Notes: generated by a model not told the origin, from the letters alone. DNA of 64,000 nt from an uncultured Eubacteriales bacterium (GCA_934479825.1 CAKSOW010000001.1:1-64000); one strand, 5' to 3'. Counted from the first letter of the stretch, positions 40,556 through 50,927 are shown. A program made the numbers and translations.

Positions 40556-41584
40556 ATGAACGAAACTCTGAAAAATTACGTTGACTTTGAAAAGAGTCGC
40601 TTGTCGCCGTATGCCGTTCTTTCGGACAATACGCGCGGACGATTGCTTTCCGATCCGTCGGATGCGGACGATATCCGTACGCCTTTTATGCGTGACCGCG
40701 ACCGCATCATTCACAGTAAATCGTTCCGGCGTCTTATGCATAAGACACAGTGTTTCCTTTCTCCGGAGGGGGACCACTACCGCACACGCCTTACACACAC
40801 GCTTGAAGTTTCACAGATTGCACGAACCGTCGCACGCGCTCTTGCGCTTAATGAAGATCTTACCGAAGCGGCTGCGCTCGGGCACGATCTCGGTCACACG
40901 CCGTTCGGACATGCCGGCGAGCGTATTTTGAACCGACTTTGCAGTGAGGGATTCCGGCACAACGAACAAAGCCTTCGTGTGGTGGATTTCCTCGAAAAAA
41001 ACGGCAAAGGGCTGAATCTGACCTACGAAGTCCGCAACGCGATCGTCTGCCACACAGGAGACATCCAAGCGGATACCCTTGAAGGAAGACTTATAAAATT
41101 TGCCGACCGCATTGCCTATATCAATCACGACATTGACGATGCCGTCCGCGCAGGTGTTCTGAAAAATGAAGACATTCCGGAAGAGCTGCGCAAGATTTTG
41201 GGAGATACCCATCGCAAGCGCATTGACGTCATGGTGCGCAGTCTGATTGAAAAAACAGCGGAAAATCTTTCACGCGGCGTTTTTCTCATGGAAATGGAGC
41301 CGGACATTTTTGAAGCGACTATGAAATTACGCGATTTCCTCTTTGAAAATGTCTATTTCAATCCGGTTGCCAAGAGCGAAGAATCCAAAGCCGGAGAAAT
41401 GCTTGAAATTCTCTATGGATACTATTGCAAGGACAAGGACAGGATTCCCGAAGAATACCGCCGCAATATCGGTGAAAGCTGTTCGCTGGAACGCGCTGTT
41501 TGCGACCACCTTGCATGCATGACCGACCGATATGCCGTGTTAACCTTTGAAAACCTCTATATTCCGAAAAAGTGGAATAAATAA
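40556..41584 (+). CDS. dGTP triphosphohydrolase-like protein (HD domain)
   Basis: A 342-residue HD-domain enzyme of the deoxyguanosinetriphosphate triphosphohydrolase-like family. It shows SKSFRRLMHKTQCF and a DHYRTRLTHTLEVSQIAR motif (first His), GHDLGHTPFGHAGE (the HD pair) and later histidines and Asp in the same domain. It removes triphosphate from dNTPs and so controls nucleotide pools. The start is the ATG at 40556 with GAGGTG upstream. It directly precedes dnaG, as in many Firmicutes. Confidence 0.9.
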   Translation: MNETLKNYVDFEKSRLSPYAVLSDNTRGRLLSDPSDADDIRTPFMRDRDRIIHSKSFRRLMHKTQCFLSPEGDHYRTRLTHTLEVSQIARTVARALALNEDLTEAAALGHDLGHTPFGHAGERILNRLCSEGFRHNEQSLRVVDFLEKNGKGLNLTYEVRNAIVCHTGDIQADTLEGRLIKFADRIAYINHDIDDAVRAGVLKNEDIPEELRKILGDTHRKRIDVMVRSLIEKTAENLSRGVFLMEMEPDIFEATMKLRDFLFENVYFNPVAKSEESKAGEMLEILYGYYCKDKDRIPEEYRRNIGESCSLERAVCDHLACMTDRYAVLTFENLYIPKKWNK

Positions 41585-41621
41585 TAATTGAACGATCATC
41601 TGAAAATAAAGGAGTCTTACC

Positions 41622-43430
41622 GTGCCGTTTCCACCCGGGTTTATCGAAGAATTAAAAGCCCGTAACCCTATTGACAAAATCATATCGCGCTATGTGGAAT
41701 TGAAGCGTGCCGGAAGCAATCTTGTCGGTTTATGTCCGTTCCACAGTGAAAGAAGCCCGTCGTTTACGGTGTTTAAGGACAATTTCCATTGTTTCGGCTG
41801 TTCTGCCGGAGGAGACGTCATTACGTTCGTCATGCGCATGGAAAATTTAGAATATATGGACGCGATCCGCTTTCTTGCGGATAACTGCGGCATGAGTGTT
41901 CCGGAAAACGAAGATAGTGTGTTCCGGAAAAAATCGGCGCTCACGCGTGAAAAAAGCTTTGAAATGAATAAGCTTGCCGCGCGGCATTTCTATGAAAATC
42001 TCAATTCTCCGGAAGGACAAGAGGCACGCGCCTATCTGATGGAAAAACGGAAACTGACGCGCGCGACTTGCGTTCGGTTTGGATTGGGATATGCCAAGAA
42101 CAGCTTTAACGACCTTACCGATTTTCTTGTTTCCAAAGGGTTTGCGCCGGAGGAAATAAAAGAAAATTTTCTTTGCGGCTTTTCACAGAAAAACGGCCGC
42201 CCGTTTGATATGTTCCGCAATCGCGTCATGTTTCCGATTATTGATACCACCGGTAATATTATCGCGTTCGGCGGACGCGTTATGGACGATTCCAAGCCGA
42301 AATACCTGAATTCATCCGACACGGTCGTTTTCAAAAAAAGCCGGAATCTGTTTGCTTTGAATTTTGCCAAAAACGTTGTTTTGGGCGATAAGGACAAAAA
42401 AGAAACAGAGGCTTTTAAAACGTCTTATGCCAATCCGGGCGAGCTGATTATCTGTGAGGGATATATGGACGTGATTGCCATGCATCAGGGCGGCTTTGGG
42501 AATGCTGTTGCAACGCTTGGAACGGCCATTACCTCCGAACATGCAAGAATCATTGCGCGCTATGCCAAAGTCGTTTACCTTGCCTATGATTCCGACGCGG
42601 CCGGACAGAATGCCACAGAGCGCGCCATAAGACTTCTTGCAGAAGCCGGAGTCGAAGCGCGCGTCATTAAAATGACCGGTGTCAAAGACCCGGATGAATA
42701 TATTAAGAGCTATGGCGCCCCGGCCTTTGCCAAATTATTGAGCGCGTCAGAGGGACAGATTGACTTTAAACTAAACGGAATCTTGAAGAAATACAATCTT
42801 TCCGAACCGGATGATAAGCTTTCCGCGGTACGTGAGGCGTGCAAAATGCTCGCCGGTATCCGCTCTGAGGTCAAAAGAGAGGTTTATGCCAATCGCTTGG
42901 CCGGGCTTGTTTCTTTAAGTATCGAAAGCATCAATGCGGAAATCAAATATGCTGCCGGTGTTGAAAACAAACGAATCCGCACGCGTTTCCGCGACAATAT
43001 TCAGAAATCGCTTCTCCACTACGGCGATACGGTCAATACCGAAGCCGCTGCAAATGCCAAAGCTGTCGTTGCCGAACAACGAATCTTAGGTATACTCATG
43101 CTGTATCCAGAACTTGCCAAAACAGCCGGGGTGAGTGCCGGCGATTTTGTCACCGCTTTCAATAAAAACCTGTTTGAACGGCTGATAACACTTTATGAAA
43201 GCGGAGAGACTGATATTTCCGCCTTAAATGAGTTTTACACACCGGAACAGTTTTCCTATATCCTTGCCATGAAGCGCGCACGAAGCGAATTGTCTTCAAA
43301 CGGCAAGGACACCCTCGAAGAGCAGTTGACGCTTCTTCGCAAATACGGCAAAAAAGATCAGCCGCAAGAGGAAGAGTCTTTTACCGACACTATTTCGAGA
43401 ATACGCAGTGAAAAAAAGAAAGGAAGTTAA
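41622..43430 (+). CDS. dnaG: DNA primase DnaG
   Basis: A 602-residue primase. An N-terminal zinc-binding domain (CPFHSERSPSFTV followed by FHCFGCSAGGD) leads to the RNA polymerase core and a TOPRIM domain with EGYMDV (catalytic Glu), GTA and YDSDAAG (Asp pair), then the C-terminal helicase-binding region. It makes RNA primers at the replication fork. The start codon is GTG at 41622 with AAAGGAG upstream. It is the middle gene of the dGTPase-dnaG-rpoD operon. Confidence 0.95.
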   Translation: MPFPPGFIEELKARNPIDKIISRYVELKRAGSNLVGLCPFHSERSPSFTVFKDNFHCFGCSAGGDVITFVMRMENLEYMDAIRFLADNCGMSVPENEDSVFRKKSALTREKSFEMNKLAARHFYENLNSPEGQEARAYLMEKRKLTRATCVRFGLGYAKNSFNDLTDFLVSKGFAPEEIKENFLCGFSQKNGRPFDMFRNRVMFPIIDTTGNIIAFGGRVMDDSKPKYLNSSDTVVFKKSRNLFALNFAKNVVLGDKDKKETEAFKTSYANPGELIICEGYMDVIAMHQGGFGNAVATLGTAITSEHARIIARYAKVVYLAYDSDAAGQNATERAIRLLAEAGVEARVIKMTGVKDPDEYIKSYGAPAFAKLLSASEGQIDFKLNGILKKYNLSEPDDKLSAVREACKMLAGIRSEVKREVYANRLAGLVSLSIESINAEIKYAAGVENKRIRTRFRDNIQKSLLHYGDTVNTEAAANAKAVVAEQRILGILMLYPELAKTAGVSAGDFVTAFNKNLFERLITLYESGETDISALNEFYTPEQFSYILAMKRARSELSSNGKDTLEEQLTLLRKYGKKDQPQEEESFTDTISRIRSEKKKGS

Positions 43431-43434
43431 AGAT

Positions 43435-44829
43435 ATGTCTAAGAAAGAAACTGCCGCAGTAGCGGAAAAAGAGAAAAATCCGGCAGTCGAAGCGGTAGCG
43501 GAGGCGGTAAGCGAACCCGCTTCGGCCGAAACTCCCGAAAAGGAAAAGAAACCGGCCAAGCCGCGCACGCATAAGACGGAAAAGGCCGATAAAACACAAA
43601 TATCTGAAAAGACCGAAACGGTTGAAACAGCTGAAAAGGCGTCGGATTCCGAAAAGTCGGAAAAACATAAAAAAGCGGCCAAAGTTTCCTCCAAACCGGC
43701 CGAAAAGCCCGGCGAACCGCCCAAAAAGAAGAACGAGATTCAAGAGCTTATCGAAAAAGGAAAAGCAAAAGGCTCGCTGACCAACGAAGAAATCCTTGAA
43801 ATCGTGGATCATGAGGATCTCGATGTCGAGAACATGGAAAAACTTCTGGAACAGATTGAATCTCTCGGCATTGAAATCAAAGAATCCTATGACGATATTC
43901 CCGACCTTGCCGCCATTGAAAGCGAAATTGCCGGAATGGAAAAAATGGACGGCTACGAAAGCGTAGACGACCTTGATGCTTCTGCGCCCCAAGACGGCTT
44001 GATCATCGACGACCCGGTCAAAATGTATTTAAAGGAAATCGGCAAAGTCGAACTTCTCTCAACTGAACGTGAACTGGAACTTGCCGAAAAAATGGCAAAG
44101 GGCGACGAGCAGGCAAAGAAGATTCTGGTGGAAAGCAACCTGCGCCTTGTGGTCAGCATAGCCAAACGCTATGTCGGCCGCGGCATGTTCTTCCTTGACT
44201 TGATTCAAGAGGGAAATCTCGGCCTTATGAAAGCCGTCGAAAAGTTTGATTATACCAAGGGCTACAAATTCTCGACTTACGCTACTTGGTGGATCCGTCA
44301 GGCAATCACGCGCGCCATTGCAGACCAGGCAAGAACCATCCGTATCCCTGTTCATATGGTGGAAACCATCAATAAGGTTCTTCGCGTGTCCCGTCAGCTC
44401 TTGCAGGAATTGGGTCATGAAGCGTCTACCGAAGAAATTGCCGAGCGCATGAATATGAATGTCGATAAAGTCCGCGAAATTATGAAATTAGCGCAAGAAC
44501 CGGTCAGCCTTGAAACGCCGATCGGTGAAGAAGAGGATAGCCACCTCGGCGACTTCATCCCCGACGACGACGCACCGGCTCCCGCAGAAGCGGCTTCTTA
44601 CACGCTGCTTCGCGAACAGCTTTGCGAAGTGCTCCACACCCTCACGCCGCGTGAAGAACATGTCTTGAAACTCCGCTTTGGCTTGGAGGACGGACGCACA
44701 CGCACGCTTGAAGAAGTCGGCAAGGTGTTCAATATCACGCGTGAGCGTATCCGCCAGATCGAGGCGAAGGCTTTGCGCAAATTGCGTCACCCCAGCCGCT
44801 CCAAGAGATTGAAAGACTACCTGGATTAA
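43435..44829 (+). CDS. rpoD: Housekeeping RNA polymerase sigma factor RpoD/SigA
   Basis: A 464-residue sigma-70 factor. The first 100 residues are a highly charged Lys/Glu/Pro/Ala-rich extension. They are followed by region 1.1-like sequence (IQELIEKGKAKG), region 1.2 (DDPVKMYLKEIG), region 2 (ESNLRLVVSIAKRYVGRG, FSTYATWWIRQAITRAIADQ), region 3, and region 4 with the helix-turn-helix TLEEVGKVFNITRERIRQIE. The start is the ATG at 43435 (AGGAAG upstream) rather than a GTG nine codons earlier. It ends the classic dnaG-rpoD operon, with mtnN 12 nt behind. Confidence 0.96.
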   Translation: MSKKETAAVAEKEKNPAVEAVAEAVSEPASAETPEKEKKPAKPRTHKTEKADKTQISEKTETVETAEKASDSEKSEKHKKAAKVSSKPAEKPGEPPKKKNEIQELIEKGKAKGSLTNEEILEIVDHEDLDVENMEKLLEQIESLGIEIKESYDDIPDLAAIESEIAGMEKMDGYESVDDLDASAPQDGLIIDDPVKMYLKEIGKVELLSTERELELAEKMAKGDEQAKKILVESNLRLVVSIAKRYVGRGMFFLDLIQEGNLGLMKAVEKFDYTKGYKFSTYATWWIRQAITRAIADQARTIRIPVHMVETINKVLRVSRQLLQELGHEASTEEIAERMNMNVDKVREIMKLAQEPVSLETPIGEEEDSHLGDFIPDDDAPAPAEAASYTLLREQLCEVLHTLTPREEHVLKLRFGLEDGRTRTLEEVGKVFNITRERIRQIEAKALRKLRHPSRSKRLKDYLD

Positions 44830-44841
44830 AGGAGAACATGA

Positions 44842-45528
44842 ATGGCAAAATTCGGCATTATTGCGGCACTTAACTGCGAAATCGAAAAATATATCGCCGA
44901 TTTCTCGGCACCCCTTATGGACAACGGTCTTGTTTATCATGGCACGTTTGCCGGTCATGACATGTATCTGACGCTGTGCGGCGTCGGTAAGGTGAATGCG
45001 GCGATCTGCACCCAACGCCTTATTGACATGGTTTCTCCGGACGTGGTTATCAATTCGGGCGTTGCCGGAGGCGTATCGGAAAAACTACATATCTGTGACC
45101 TTGCCATTTCCGACACACTGACCTATCACGATTTTCACCCGACATACGTGCTTGAAAAATACACACCACACCGCTCGGTGTTTCCGGCAGATGAGAAACT
45201 GATTGAACTTGCTGTGCGTGCCGCCAACGAATATCACAAGACTGAGCCGAATTTCCGGTATCTTGTCGGCAAAATTATTTCGGGCGACGAGTATGTCGAG
45301 GATAAGCAAAAGACGCTTGCTTTCCGTGAAAAGTACAACGCGCTGTGCACGGAGATGGAGGGCGCGGCCGTTGCGCATACCGCCTATGCCAACGGAATTC
45401 CGTTTATCGTCATGCGCACGATTTCGGACAATGCCGATGAGGATGCGGATATGTCGTTTAACGAAATGTCCGTTGTGGCGGCTGAACGGGTCAGCTTTAT
45501 TGTCAAAGAAATGATACGTTTATATTAA
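44842..45528 (+). CDS. mtnN: 5'-methylthioadenosine/S-adenosylhomocysteine nucleosidase
   Basis: A 228-residue nucleosidase that splits MTA and SAH to adenine and thioribose products, recycling methionine and polyamine by-products. Family residues are visible: E13 in AALNCEIEKY, NSGVAGG for the phosphate-like site, TEMEGAAVAHTA (Glu contacting ribose) and RTISDNAD (catalytic Asp). Length is standard. It lies 12 nt downstream of rpoD and is likely co-transcribed. Confidence 0.93.
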   Translation: MAKFGIIAALNCEIEKYIADFSAPLMDNGLVYHGTFAGHDMYLTLCGVGKVNAAICTQRLIDMVSPDVVINSGVAGGVSEKLHICDLAISDTLTYHDFHPTYVLEKYTPHRSVFPADEKLIELAVRAANEYHKTEPNFRYLVGKIISGDEYVEDKQKTLAFREKYNALCTEMEGAAVAHTAYANGIPFIVMRTISDNADEDADMSFNEMSVVAAERVSFIVKEMIRLY

Positions 45529-45573
45529 ACCTTAGCTTTTTTGAAGGTCCCGATCCAAAAAGATTTTCGCTTC

Positions 45574-45604
45574 CGCCGCACGGAAACGTGCGGCGATTGC
45601 TGTT
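45574..45604 (+). terminator. Hairpin with GAAA tetraloop after mtnN
   Basis: CGCCGCACG-GAAA-CGTGCGGCG, a perfect 9-bp stem (45574-45595) with a GNRA loop, followed by a weakly T-rich stretch. Probably the end of the dnaG-rpoD-mtnN transcript. Confidence 0.55.
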
Positions 45605-45638
45605 TTCCGTAAAAATACAAAATAGAGAAGAAAGGAAA

Positions 45639-47747
45639 ATGCCTATGCTGAAAAACTCCGGTCAGCCGAACCGCACCGGGCTTTCGTTTATCCGGCTTGT
45701 TTTTATCATCGCCGCGTTTTGTGCGGTCTGCGTCGGCTTTGTGGCAAGACTTCTCTATTTGCAGGTTGTGGATACGAAAGAATTTGAAAAGGCAGCTGTT
45801 TCCAACAATTTCAAGAGCGCCGTTGTTCCGGCCAGCCGCGGTGAGATTTACGACAGAAACGGCGAAAAATTAGTTACCAACGTCATTTCCTATAATATTG
45901 ATATCAACCGAACGACGCTGGAAAACGGCGGTTCCGTCAAGATTCTTTCGGCGCTTATCGACCTTTTGGATGCCTATAACGTGGAAATTCCCGATTCATG
46001 CCCTTTAACGCTTTCCGCACCGTTTGCACTTGACAGCGACTATATATTCGATTCAGATAAGAAACGTCTGTTTGAACGATTTTTAAAAAATAACGAAAAA
46101 GAGACTGTTGACCTTATGGGGACGGATTTCTACGCTTATCTTGTTAAACGCTATGGGATTTCCGAGGAATTGTCGCAGACGCTCAAAGGCCGAAAAATCG
46201 CCGCGATTCGCTATGATATGGAAAATGCGGATTTTTCGACTTCTGCGCCTTATACGCTTTTAAGAAATGTTGACGAGACTCTCAAAACCGCGATTGCCGA
46301 GCGTTCCTATGAGCTTCACGGCATTGAGATTTCACGGTCGTATTCCAGAAAATACGACCGGAATTCCGTACTTTGTCACATTCTCGGCAGTGTCGGCCCG
46401 ATTTATGCCGAAGAAGCCGACGAATATATCAAAGAAAAAGGGTATCCTTACAATGCCGTTATAGGTAAAGACGGCATTGAAAAAGCGTTTGAGGATTATC
46501 TGCGTCCGATTGACGGCACTGCGCTGTGCGAGATTGATGAAAATAACGACCTTGTCGGCTATGAAGTGACAAAAGACCCAAAAGAGGGCTATTCGGTGCG
46601 GTTGACGGTCGATGCCGATCTGCAAGCCTTGGTGGAGAGTTCTCTCCAACGAGAAATTGCTTTGGCCGTGGAATATGCCGTAAAATCCGGGAAACCGTAT
46701 TCCGGCGAGGACTGTCATGCCGGGGCGGCTGTGGTAACGGATGTCAATACCGGCGAGATTTTGGCTCTTGCCAGTGCGCCGGGGTACGATCTGAATACCT
46801 TTTCTTCGGATTTCAATACCCTGAAAGACGATCAAACCTCTCCGCTACTCAACCGTGCAACCCAAGGAACCTATCCGCCCGGTTCAACTTTTAAAATGCT
46901 GACAGCCGCCGCGGCTCTTGATACCGGCACAATTGATATCAACACCTACATCCGTGACGAGGGCGAATACAAAAAATATGCGCCGACCTACACGCCTCGC
47001 TGTTGGATCTACTTGCGCCGCGGCGGTACGCACGGTTATGTCAACGTAGCGGACGCCATCAAGGTCTCCTGCAACTACTTTTTCTATACGGTTGCCGATA
47101 AAATGGGCGTGGACGCCATCGTAAGCTATGCCAAGGATTTCGGACTCGGCGTAAAGACCGGCATCGAAGTGCCGGAAAAAGAGGGAATTCTTGCCAGTCC
47201 GGAATATAAGGAATCGCATGGATATGTCTGGAATCCGGGCGATACGCTCCAAATGGCAATCGGCCAGTCGGATAACGCCTTTACGCCGTTACAGCTTGCG
47301 TCGTATATGTCTACGATCGTCAACGGCGGCAATCGTTATAAAGCAACGCTTTTAAAATCCGTGGATGAATTCTATACCGGAACGCCTGTGTATGTCAACA
47401 GCCCCGTGCTGTTAAATAAAACGCATTTGTCCGATCAAACCGTCAATATCATTAAATCCGCCATGCGCTCGGTTGTGGACGACGAGGGAGGCACGGCGCG
47501 CGGCGTGTTCGGCGCAAAGCCCTATGCGCGTGATATCGGCGGCAAGACCGGTACGGCACAGGTGGCAAAGGGGAGCGATACGGTTTTGTTTGTCGGTTTT
47601 GCTCCGTATGAGAATCCGCAGATCGCGGTGGCGGTCGTTATCGAAAACGGTAACAGCAGTACGCGTGCATCCAGCGTTGCGGCAGATATTTTCGATTACT
47701 ATTTTCAAAAGCAGGCCGAGCAAACGCAAGTGGCACAAAACCCATAA
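45639..47747 (+). CDS. Penicillin-binding protein 2 (class B transpeptidase)
   Basis: A 702-residue cell-wall enzyme. An N-terminal membrane anchor (about 16-40) precedes a dimerisation domain with SRGEIYDRNGEKLV, then the transpeptidase domain with the active-site STFK motif (PPGSTFKMLTA), an SCNYFFY segment for the second motif, and KTGTAQ. It cross-links peptidoglycan at the outer face of the membrane. Length and layout fit MrdA/PBP2 or SpoVD-like proteins without a PASTA domain; no mreBCD or rodA neighbours are present to decide. The start is ATG 45639 with AAAGGA upstream. Confidence 0.9.
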   Translation: MPMLKNSGQPNRTGLSFIRLVFIIAAFCAVCVGFVARLLYLQVVDTKEFEKAAVSNNFKSAVVPASRGEIYDRNGEKLVTNVISYNIDINRTTLENGGSVKILSALIDLLDAYNVEIPDSCPLTLSAPFALDSDYIFDSDKKRLFERFLKNNEKETVDLMGTDFYAYLVKRYGISEELSQTLKGRKIAAIRYDMENADFSTSAPYTLLRNVDETLKTAIAERSYELHGIEISRSYSRKYDRNSVLCHILGSVGPIYAEEADEYIKEKGYPYNAVIGKDGIEKAFEDYLRPIDGTALCEIDENNDLVGYEVTKDPKEGYSVRLTVDADLQALVESSLQREIALAVEYAVKSGKPYSGEDCHAGAAVVTDVNTGEILALASAPGYDLNTFSSDFNTLKDDQTSPLLNRATQGTYPPGSTFKMLTAAAALDTGTIDINTYIRDEGEYKKYAPTYTPRCWIYLRRGGTHGYVNVADAIKVSCNYFFYTVADKMGVDAIVSYAKDFGLGVKTGIEVPEKEGILASPEYKESHGYVWNPGDTLQMAIGQSDNAFTPLQLASYMSTIVNGGNRYKATLLKSVDEFYTGTPVYVNSPVLLNKTHLSDQTVNIIKSAMRSVVDDEGGTARGVFGAKPYARDIGGKTGTAQVAKGSDTVLFVGFAPYENPQIAVAVVIENGNSSTRASSVAADIFDYYFQKQAEQTQVAQNP

Positions 47748-47771
47748 CCAAGGGAGCGCGATAACAAGAGC

Positions 47772-48920
47772 ATGGACACAAAAAATCTGCCTGTCACGTC
47801 CGAACAGCCGGCGACGTGCGAAAAAGCGTCGAAATCCGCCAAACATCTGAAAAGGTTTGTCACGGTCAGCGTCACATTGTTTCTTGTTTCCGTTGTCATT
47901 CTGACTGTCGGTTCGTTGGAAGCGTCTTTTGCTGAGGCGTACTGCAACACGGTTTCGGCGTTTCTTCGGGGAGCTCTCGGCTTGATCACCTCTGTTTTTC
48001 CGTTTTCACTTGCCGAAACGGCGGTCATTCTTGCGCCCTTTTGCTTTATCATTCTTCTTGCGGCGGCTGTTTGGCGACAGTGTGCCGGAAAGCAGAAAGG
48101 GGCTCTAAAACGCTTTGCCGTGCGCTTTTTTTGCTTGTGTTTACTTCTTCTTACGGTTTTTATCCAAACCTTCGGCATATGCTATAAGCGCGAAAGTGCG
48201 GCGGATCTATTTGAACTGGATACTGCGTCGCTTACCGAACGGGATATTTATGTCAGCGCGGCGCTTGCCATGACGCTTGCCGAACAGAATGCCGGTTCCG
48301 GTCTGTATTCGTCGGACGGGGCATCGCACATACCGTATGATTTTAATACACTGAAACAGAAGGTGCGCCATGGTTATGAAAAGCTGTTTGATTCGTTGCC
48401 GCTGGTGTTCAGCATAAAACCGGTTGCTCTTTCCGAACCGTGGACCTATACGCATATTTCCGGTATGTATATGCCGCTTACCGGGGAATCCAATCTCAAT
48501 GTGAACTATCCGGATTACGTCGTTGCCTTTACAGCGTGCCATGAAGTGGCACACCAACTCGGCATCGCCTATGAAAGTGAAGCGAATTTCATAGCATTCC
48601 TTGCCTGTATGTATTCGCAAGACGACTATTTGCGCTATGCGGGAGCCTTGAATCTGTTTGAATATCTCACGGCAGATCTGGATACCGAAAGCGTCGGTCG
48701 GCTGTATCGGGCGCTTGACGGCAGGCTTGTGGGAGAACTTCGTGCGTACAGTGCGTTTTTTGACAAGTACCGCACATCAAAAGCGGCCGAAGTTTCGCAG
48801 ACGTTCAATGACGGATATTTGAAATCGCAGGGCGTTGCGGCAGGCACGAAAAATTATTCGGAAGTCTCTCGTCTTGCGGCGGCGTACTTGAAAAAATATT
48901 TGCCGGACTACTTTACTTAA
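47772..48920 (+). CDS. DUF3810 family membrane protein with HExxH motif
   Basis: A 382-residue protein of the DUF3810 family. Two or three N-terminal membrane helices (about 28-55, 68-100 and 112-135) lead to an extracellular domain containing HEVAH (FTACHEVAHQLGIAYESEAN), a zinc-metallopeptidase-like site with a possible Glu ligand (E in SEANF). No function is established for the family. It lies 24 nt after the PBP2 gene, so a role at the cell envelope is a reasonable inference. Confidence 0.85.
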   Translation: MDTKNLPVTSEQPATCEKASKSAKHLKRFVTVSVTLFLVSVVILTVGSLEASFAEAYCNTVSAFLRGALGLITSVFPFSLAETAVILAPFCFIILLAAAVWRQCAGKQKGALKRFAVRFFCLCLLLLTVFIQTFGICYKRESAADLFELDTASLTERDIYVSAALAMTLAEQNAGSGLYSSDGASHIPYDFNTLKQKVRHGYEKLFDSLPLVFSIKPVALSEPWTYTHISGMYMPLTGESNLNVNYPDYVVAFTACHEVAHQLGIAYESEANFIAFLACMYSQDDYLRYAGALNLFEYLTADLDTESVGRLYRALDGRLVGELRAYSAFFDKYRTSKAAEVSQTFNDGYLKSQGVAAGTKNYSEVSRLAAAYLKKYLPDYFT

Positions 48921-48999
48921 ATTTACGAAATAGAAATAGTATTGTTATAAGAACTTTGCAAAAAAAATCTATAATAACACCATGTGTAAGGAGTTTTAT

Positions 49000-50004
49000 A
49001 TGAGTAAAAAAGATAAGCCTTGTTGTCCCGAACGCCTCGGTACGGTAGGCGGTCAGGCCGTTTTGGAGGGCGTTATGATGAAATCGGCAAAGCTTGTTGC
49101 TTTGTCGGTCAGGAAAACAGACGGCACGATTGAAACGGAAACCAAGCCCTGGCATTCGATCCGGGAAAAAAATAAGTTTTTCAACATTCCGCTTGTGCGC
49201 GGCGTGGTCAATTTTGTTGAAATGATGATCCTCAGTTTCCATACGCTCAACCGCTCGGCGGAAATGCTTGGCGTTGAAGAGGAAGAAGAGTCAAAGTTTG
49301 AAAAATGGCTCATGGAGAAATTCGGAAAAAGCGTTGCCGCTGTTGCCTCGGTCATCGGCGCGGTCATCGGGGTGCTGTTATCGGTCGGACTTTTCTTTGT
49401 CTTACCGGCTATGATCTCGGATCTTGTGGCAAAATTCTGCGATAACCGGCTTCTCAAAAGCGCGGTGGACGGTTTTTCCAAAATTTTAATCTTTATTGCC
49501 TATATCGCGCTTGTTTCGCTCATTCCCGATATGCGGCGCGTGTTTGAATACCATGGCGCGGAACATAAGTCGATTTTCTGCCATGAGGCGGGCTTGGAAA
49601 TGACTCCGGCCAACGTTAAAATTCAGAGCCGTTTTCATCCGCGCTGCGGCACAAGTTTTTTATTTGTCATGATGTTTATCGGAATATTGGTTTCGGTTTT
49701 TTATATTGATGTGGATATCTGGCTTCGCATACCGATCAAGCTCTGCGTCTTGCCGCTTGTTGTGGGAATCGGCTATGAGTTTATCCGCTATGCCGGAAAG
49801 CACGATAATCTTTTTGTGCGCATTTGTTCCGCACCGGGTCTTTGGATTCAGAGATTGACCACAAAAGAGCCGGATGAAAAGGAAATCGAAGTGGCTATTG
49901 CTTCTTTGAAGGCGGCCTTGCCGGAAATATATCCGCAGGAAACCAAAGATACGAAGGAACCGGATTCTGAAAGTGAATCGGAAACCGGCGTTTCCCAAGA
50001 ATAA
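49000..50004 (+). CDS. DUF1385 (YqhQ-like) membrane protein
   Basis: A 334-residue protein with the DUF1385 signature: GTVGGQAVLEGVMMKSAKLV at the N-terminus, then NIPLVRGVVNF, two or three membrane helices, and FEYHGAEHKSIFCHEAG with FHPRCGTSFLF, rich in conserved His and Cys. The function is not known. It is widely found next to prmC or prfA in Firmicutes, as here. The start is ATG 49000 with AAGGAG upstream. The tail is acidic. Confidence 0.88.
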   Translation: MSKKDKPCCPERLGTVGGQAVLEGVMMKSAKLVALSVRKTDGTIETETKPWHSIREKNKFFNIPLVRGVVNFVEMMILSFHTLNRSAEMLGVEEEEESKFEKWLMEKFGKSVAAVASVIGAVIGVLLSVGLFFVLPAMISDLVAKFCDNRLLKSAVDGFSKILIFIAYIALVSLIPDMRRVFEYHGAEHKSIFCHEAGLEMTPANVKIQSRFHPRCGTSFLFVMMFIGILVSVFYIDVDIWLRIPIKLCVLPLVVGIGYEFIRYAGKHDNLFVRICSAPGLWIQRLTTKEPDEKEIEVAIASLKAALPEIYPQETKDTKEPDSESESETGVSQE

Positions 50005-50052
50005 AAAAGCAAAAAACAAGCCGGGACACCGGCTGATTCGGAGTCGGAATCA

Positions 50053-50889
50053 ATGACGTTAAATGATTTCAGAATACAGGCGATGCATGCCCTTGAAGAA
50101 ATATCGGACAATCCGCGCTTGGAGGCAGAACAGCTCATAATGTGGGCTTTGAAACTAAGCCGCAACGACGTGACCTTAAAGCGCCGCGAAGCGCTTTCTT
50201 CCGGAAAGATATTACAGCTTACCGAGGCTTTGAACCGCAGGCTTGCACGCGAGCCGATACAGTATATTTGCGGCGAATGGGACTTTTACGGACTGCGCAT
50301 GTTCTGCGGAAAAGGCTGTCTGATTCCGCGCCCGGAAACGGAAATGCTGGTCGATTATGCAATCCGAGCCCTTCCGCGCGGCGGACATTTGCTCGATCTT
50401 TGCACCGGGAGCGGCTGTATTGCCGTGGCAGTGCTCAATAACCGTCCGGATGTGTCGGCGGCGGCTGTGGATGTGTCGCAGGCGGCCTTAACCTATGCCA
50501 GAAAGAATGCCGAATATCACGGGATTTCCGAAGATCGTCTGAAAATCGTCTGTTCCGATATTCTCGATTACACACCGTTCCGCATTCCCGATGTTATCGT
50601 TTCCAATCCTCCGTATATCAAGACAGACGATATACCGCGGCTTGACCCGGAAGTACAGTATGAGCCGTATATTGCCTTAAACGGCGGTTATGACGGCTTG
50701 GAGTTTTATAAAATCATCGCGTCCAAATACAGCCGCTACTTGAAGAATTCATCGGAAATTGCCATGGAGGTCGGCTACGATATCGCAGAAGAGGTATCGG
50801 CGCTTTTCCGCGGCAAACGGTTCCGCACGGAGCTTTTGACAGATTCTTTCGGCATTGAACGCGTGTGTGTGGCACGTATGCATGAATAG
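50053..50889 (+). CDS. prmC: Peptide chain release factor N5-glutamine methyltransferase
   Basis: A 278-residue SAM-dependent methyltransferase. A helical N-terminal domain is followed by a Rossmann domain with PRPETEMLVD, the SAM motif LLDLCTGSGCIAVA, and the substrate motif SNPPYIK. It methylates the GGQ glutamine of release factors RF1 and RF2, improving peptide release. It is 48 nt downstream of the DUF1385 gene. Confidence 0.93.
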   Translation: MTLNDFRIQAMHALEEISDNPRLEAEQLIMWALKLSRNDVTLKRREALSSGKILQLTEALNRRLAREPIQYICGEWDFYGLRMFCGKGCLIPRPETEMLVDYAIRALPRGGHLLDLCTGSGCIAVAVLNNRPDVSAAAVDVSQAALTYARKNAEYHGISEDRLKIVCSDILDYTPFRIPDVIVSNPPYIKTDDIPRLDPEVQYEPYIALNGGYDGLEFYKIIASKYSRYLKNSSEIAMEVGYDIAEEVSALFRGKRFRTELLTDSFGIERVCVARMHE

Positions 50890-50927
50890 TTCAAAATTCT
50901 GAATTTTATAAAAGAGAGGAAAACAGC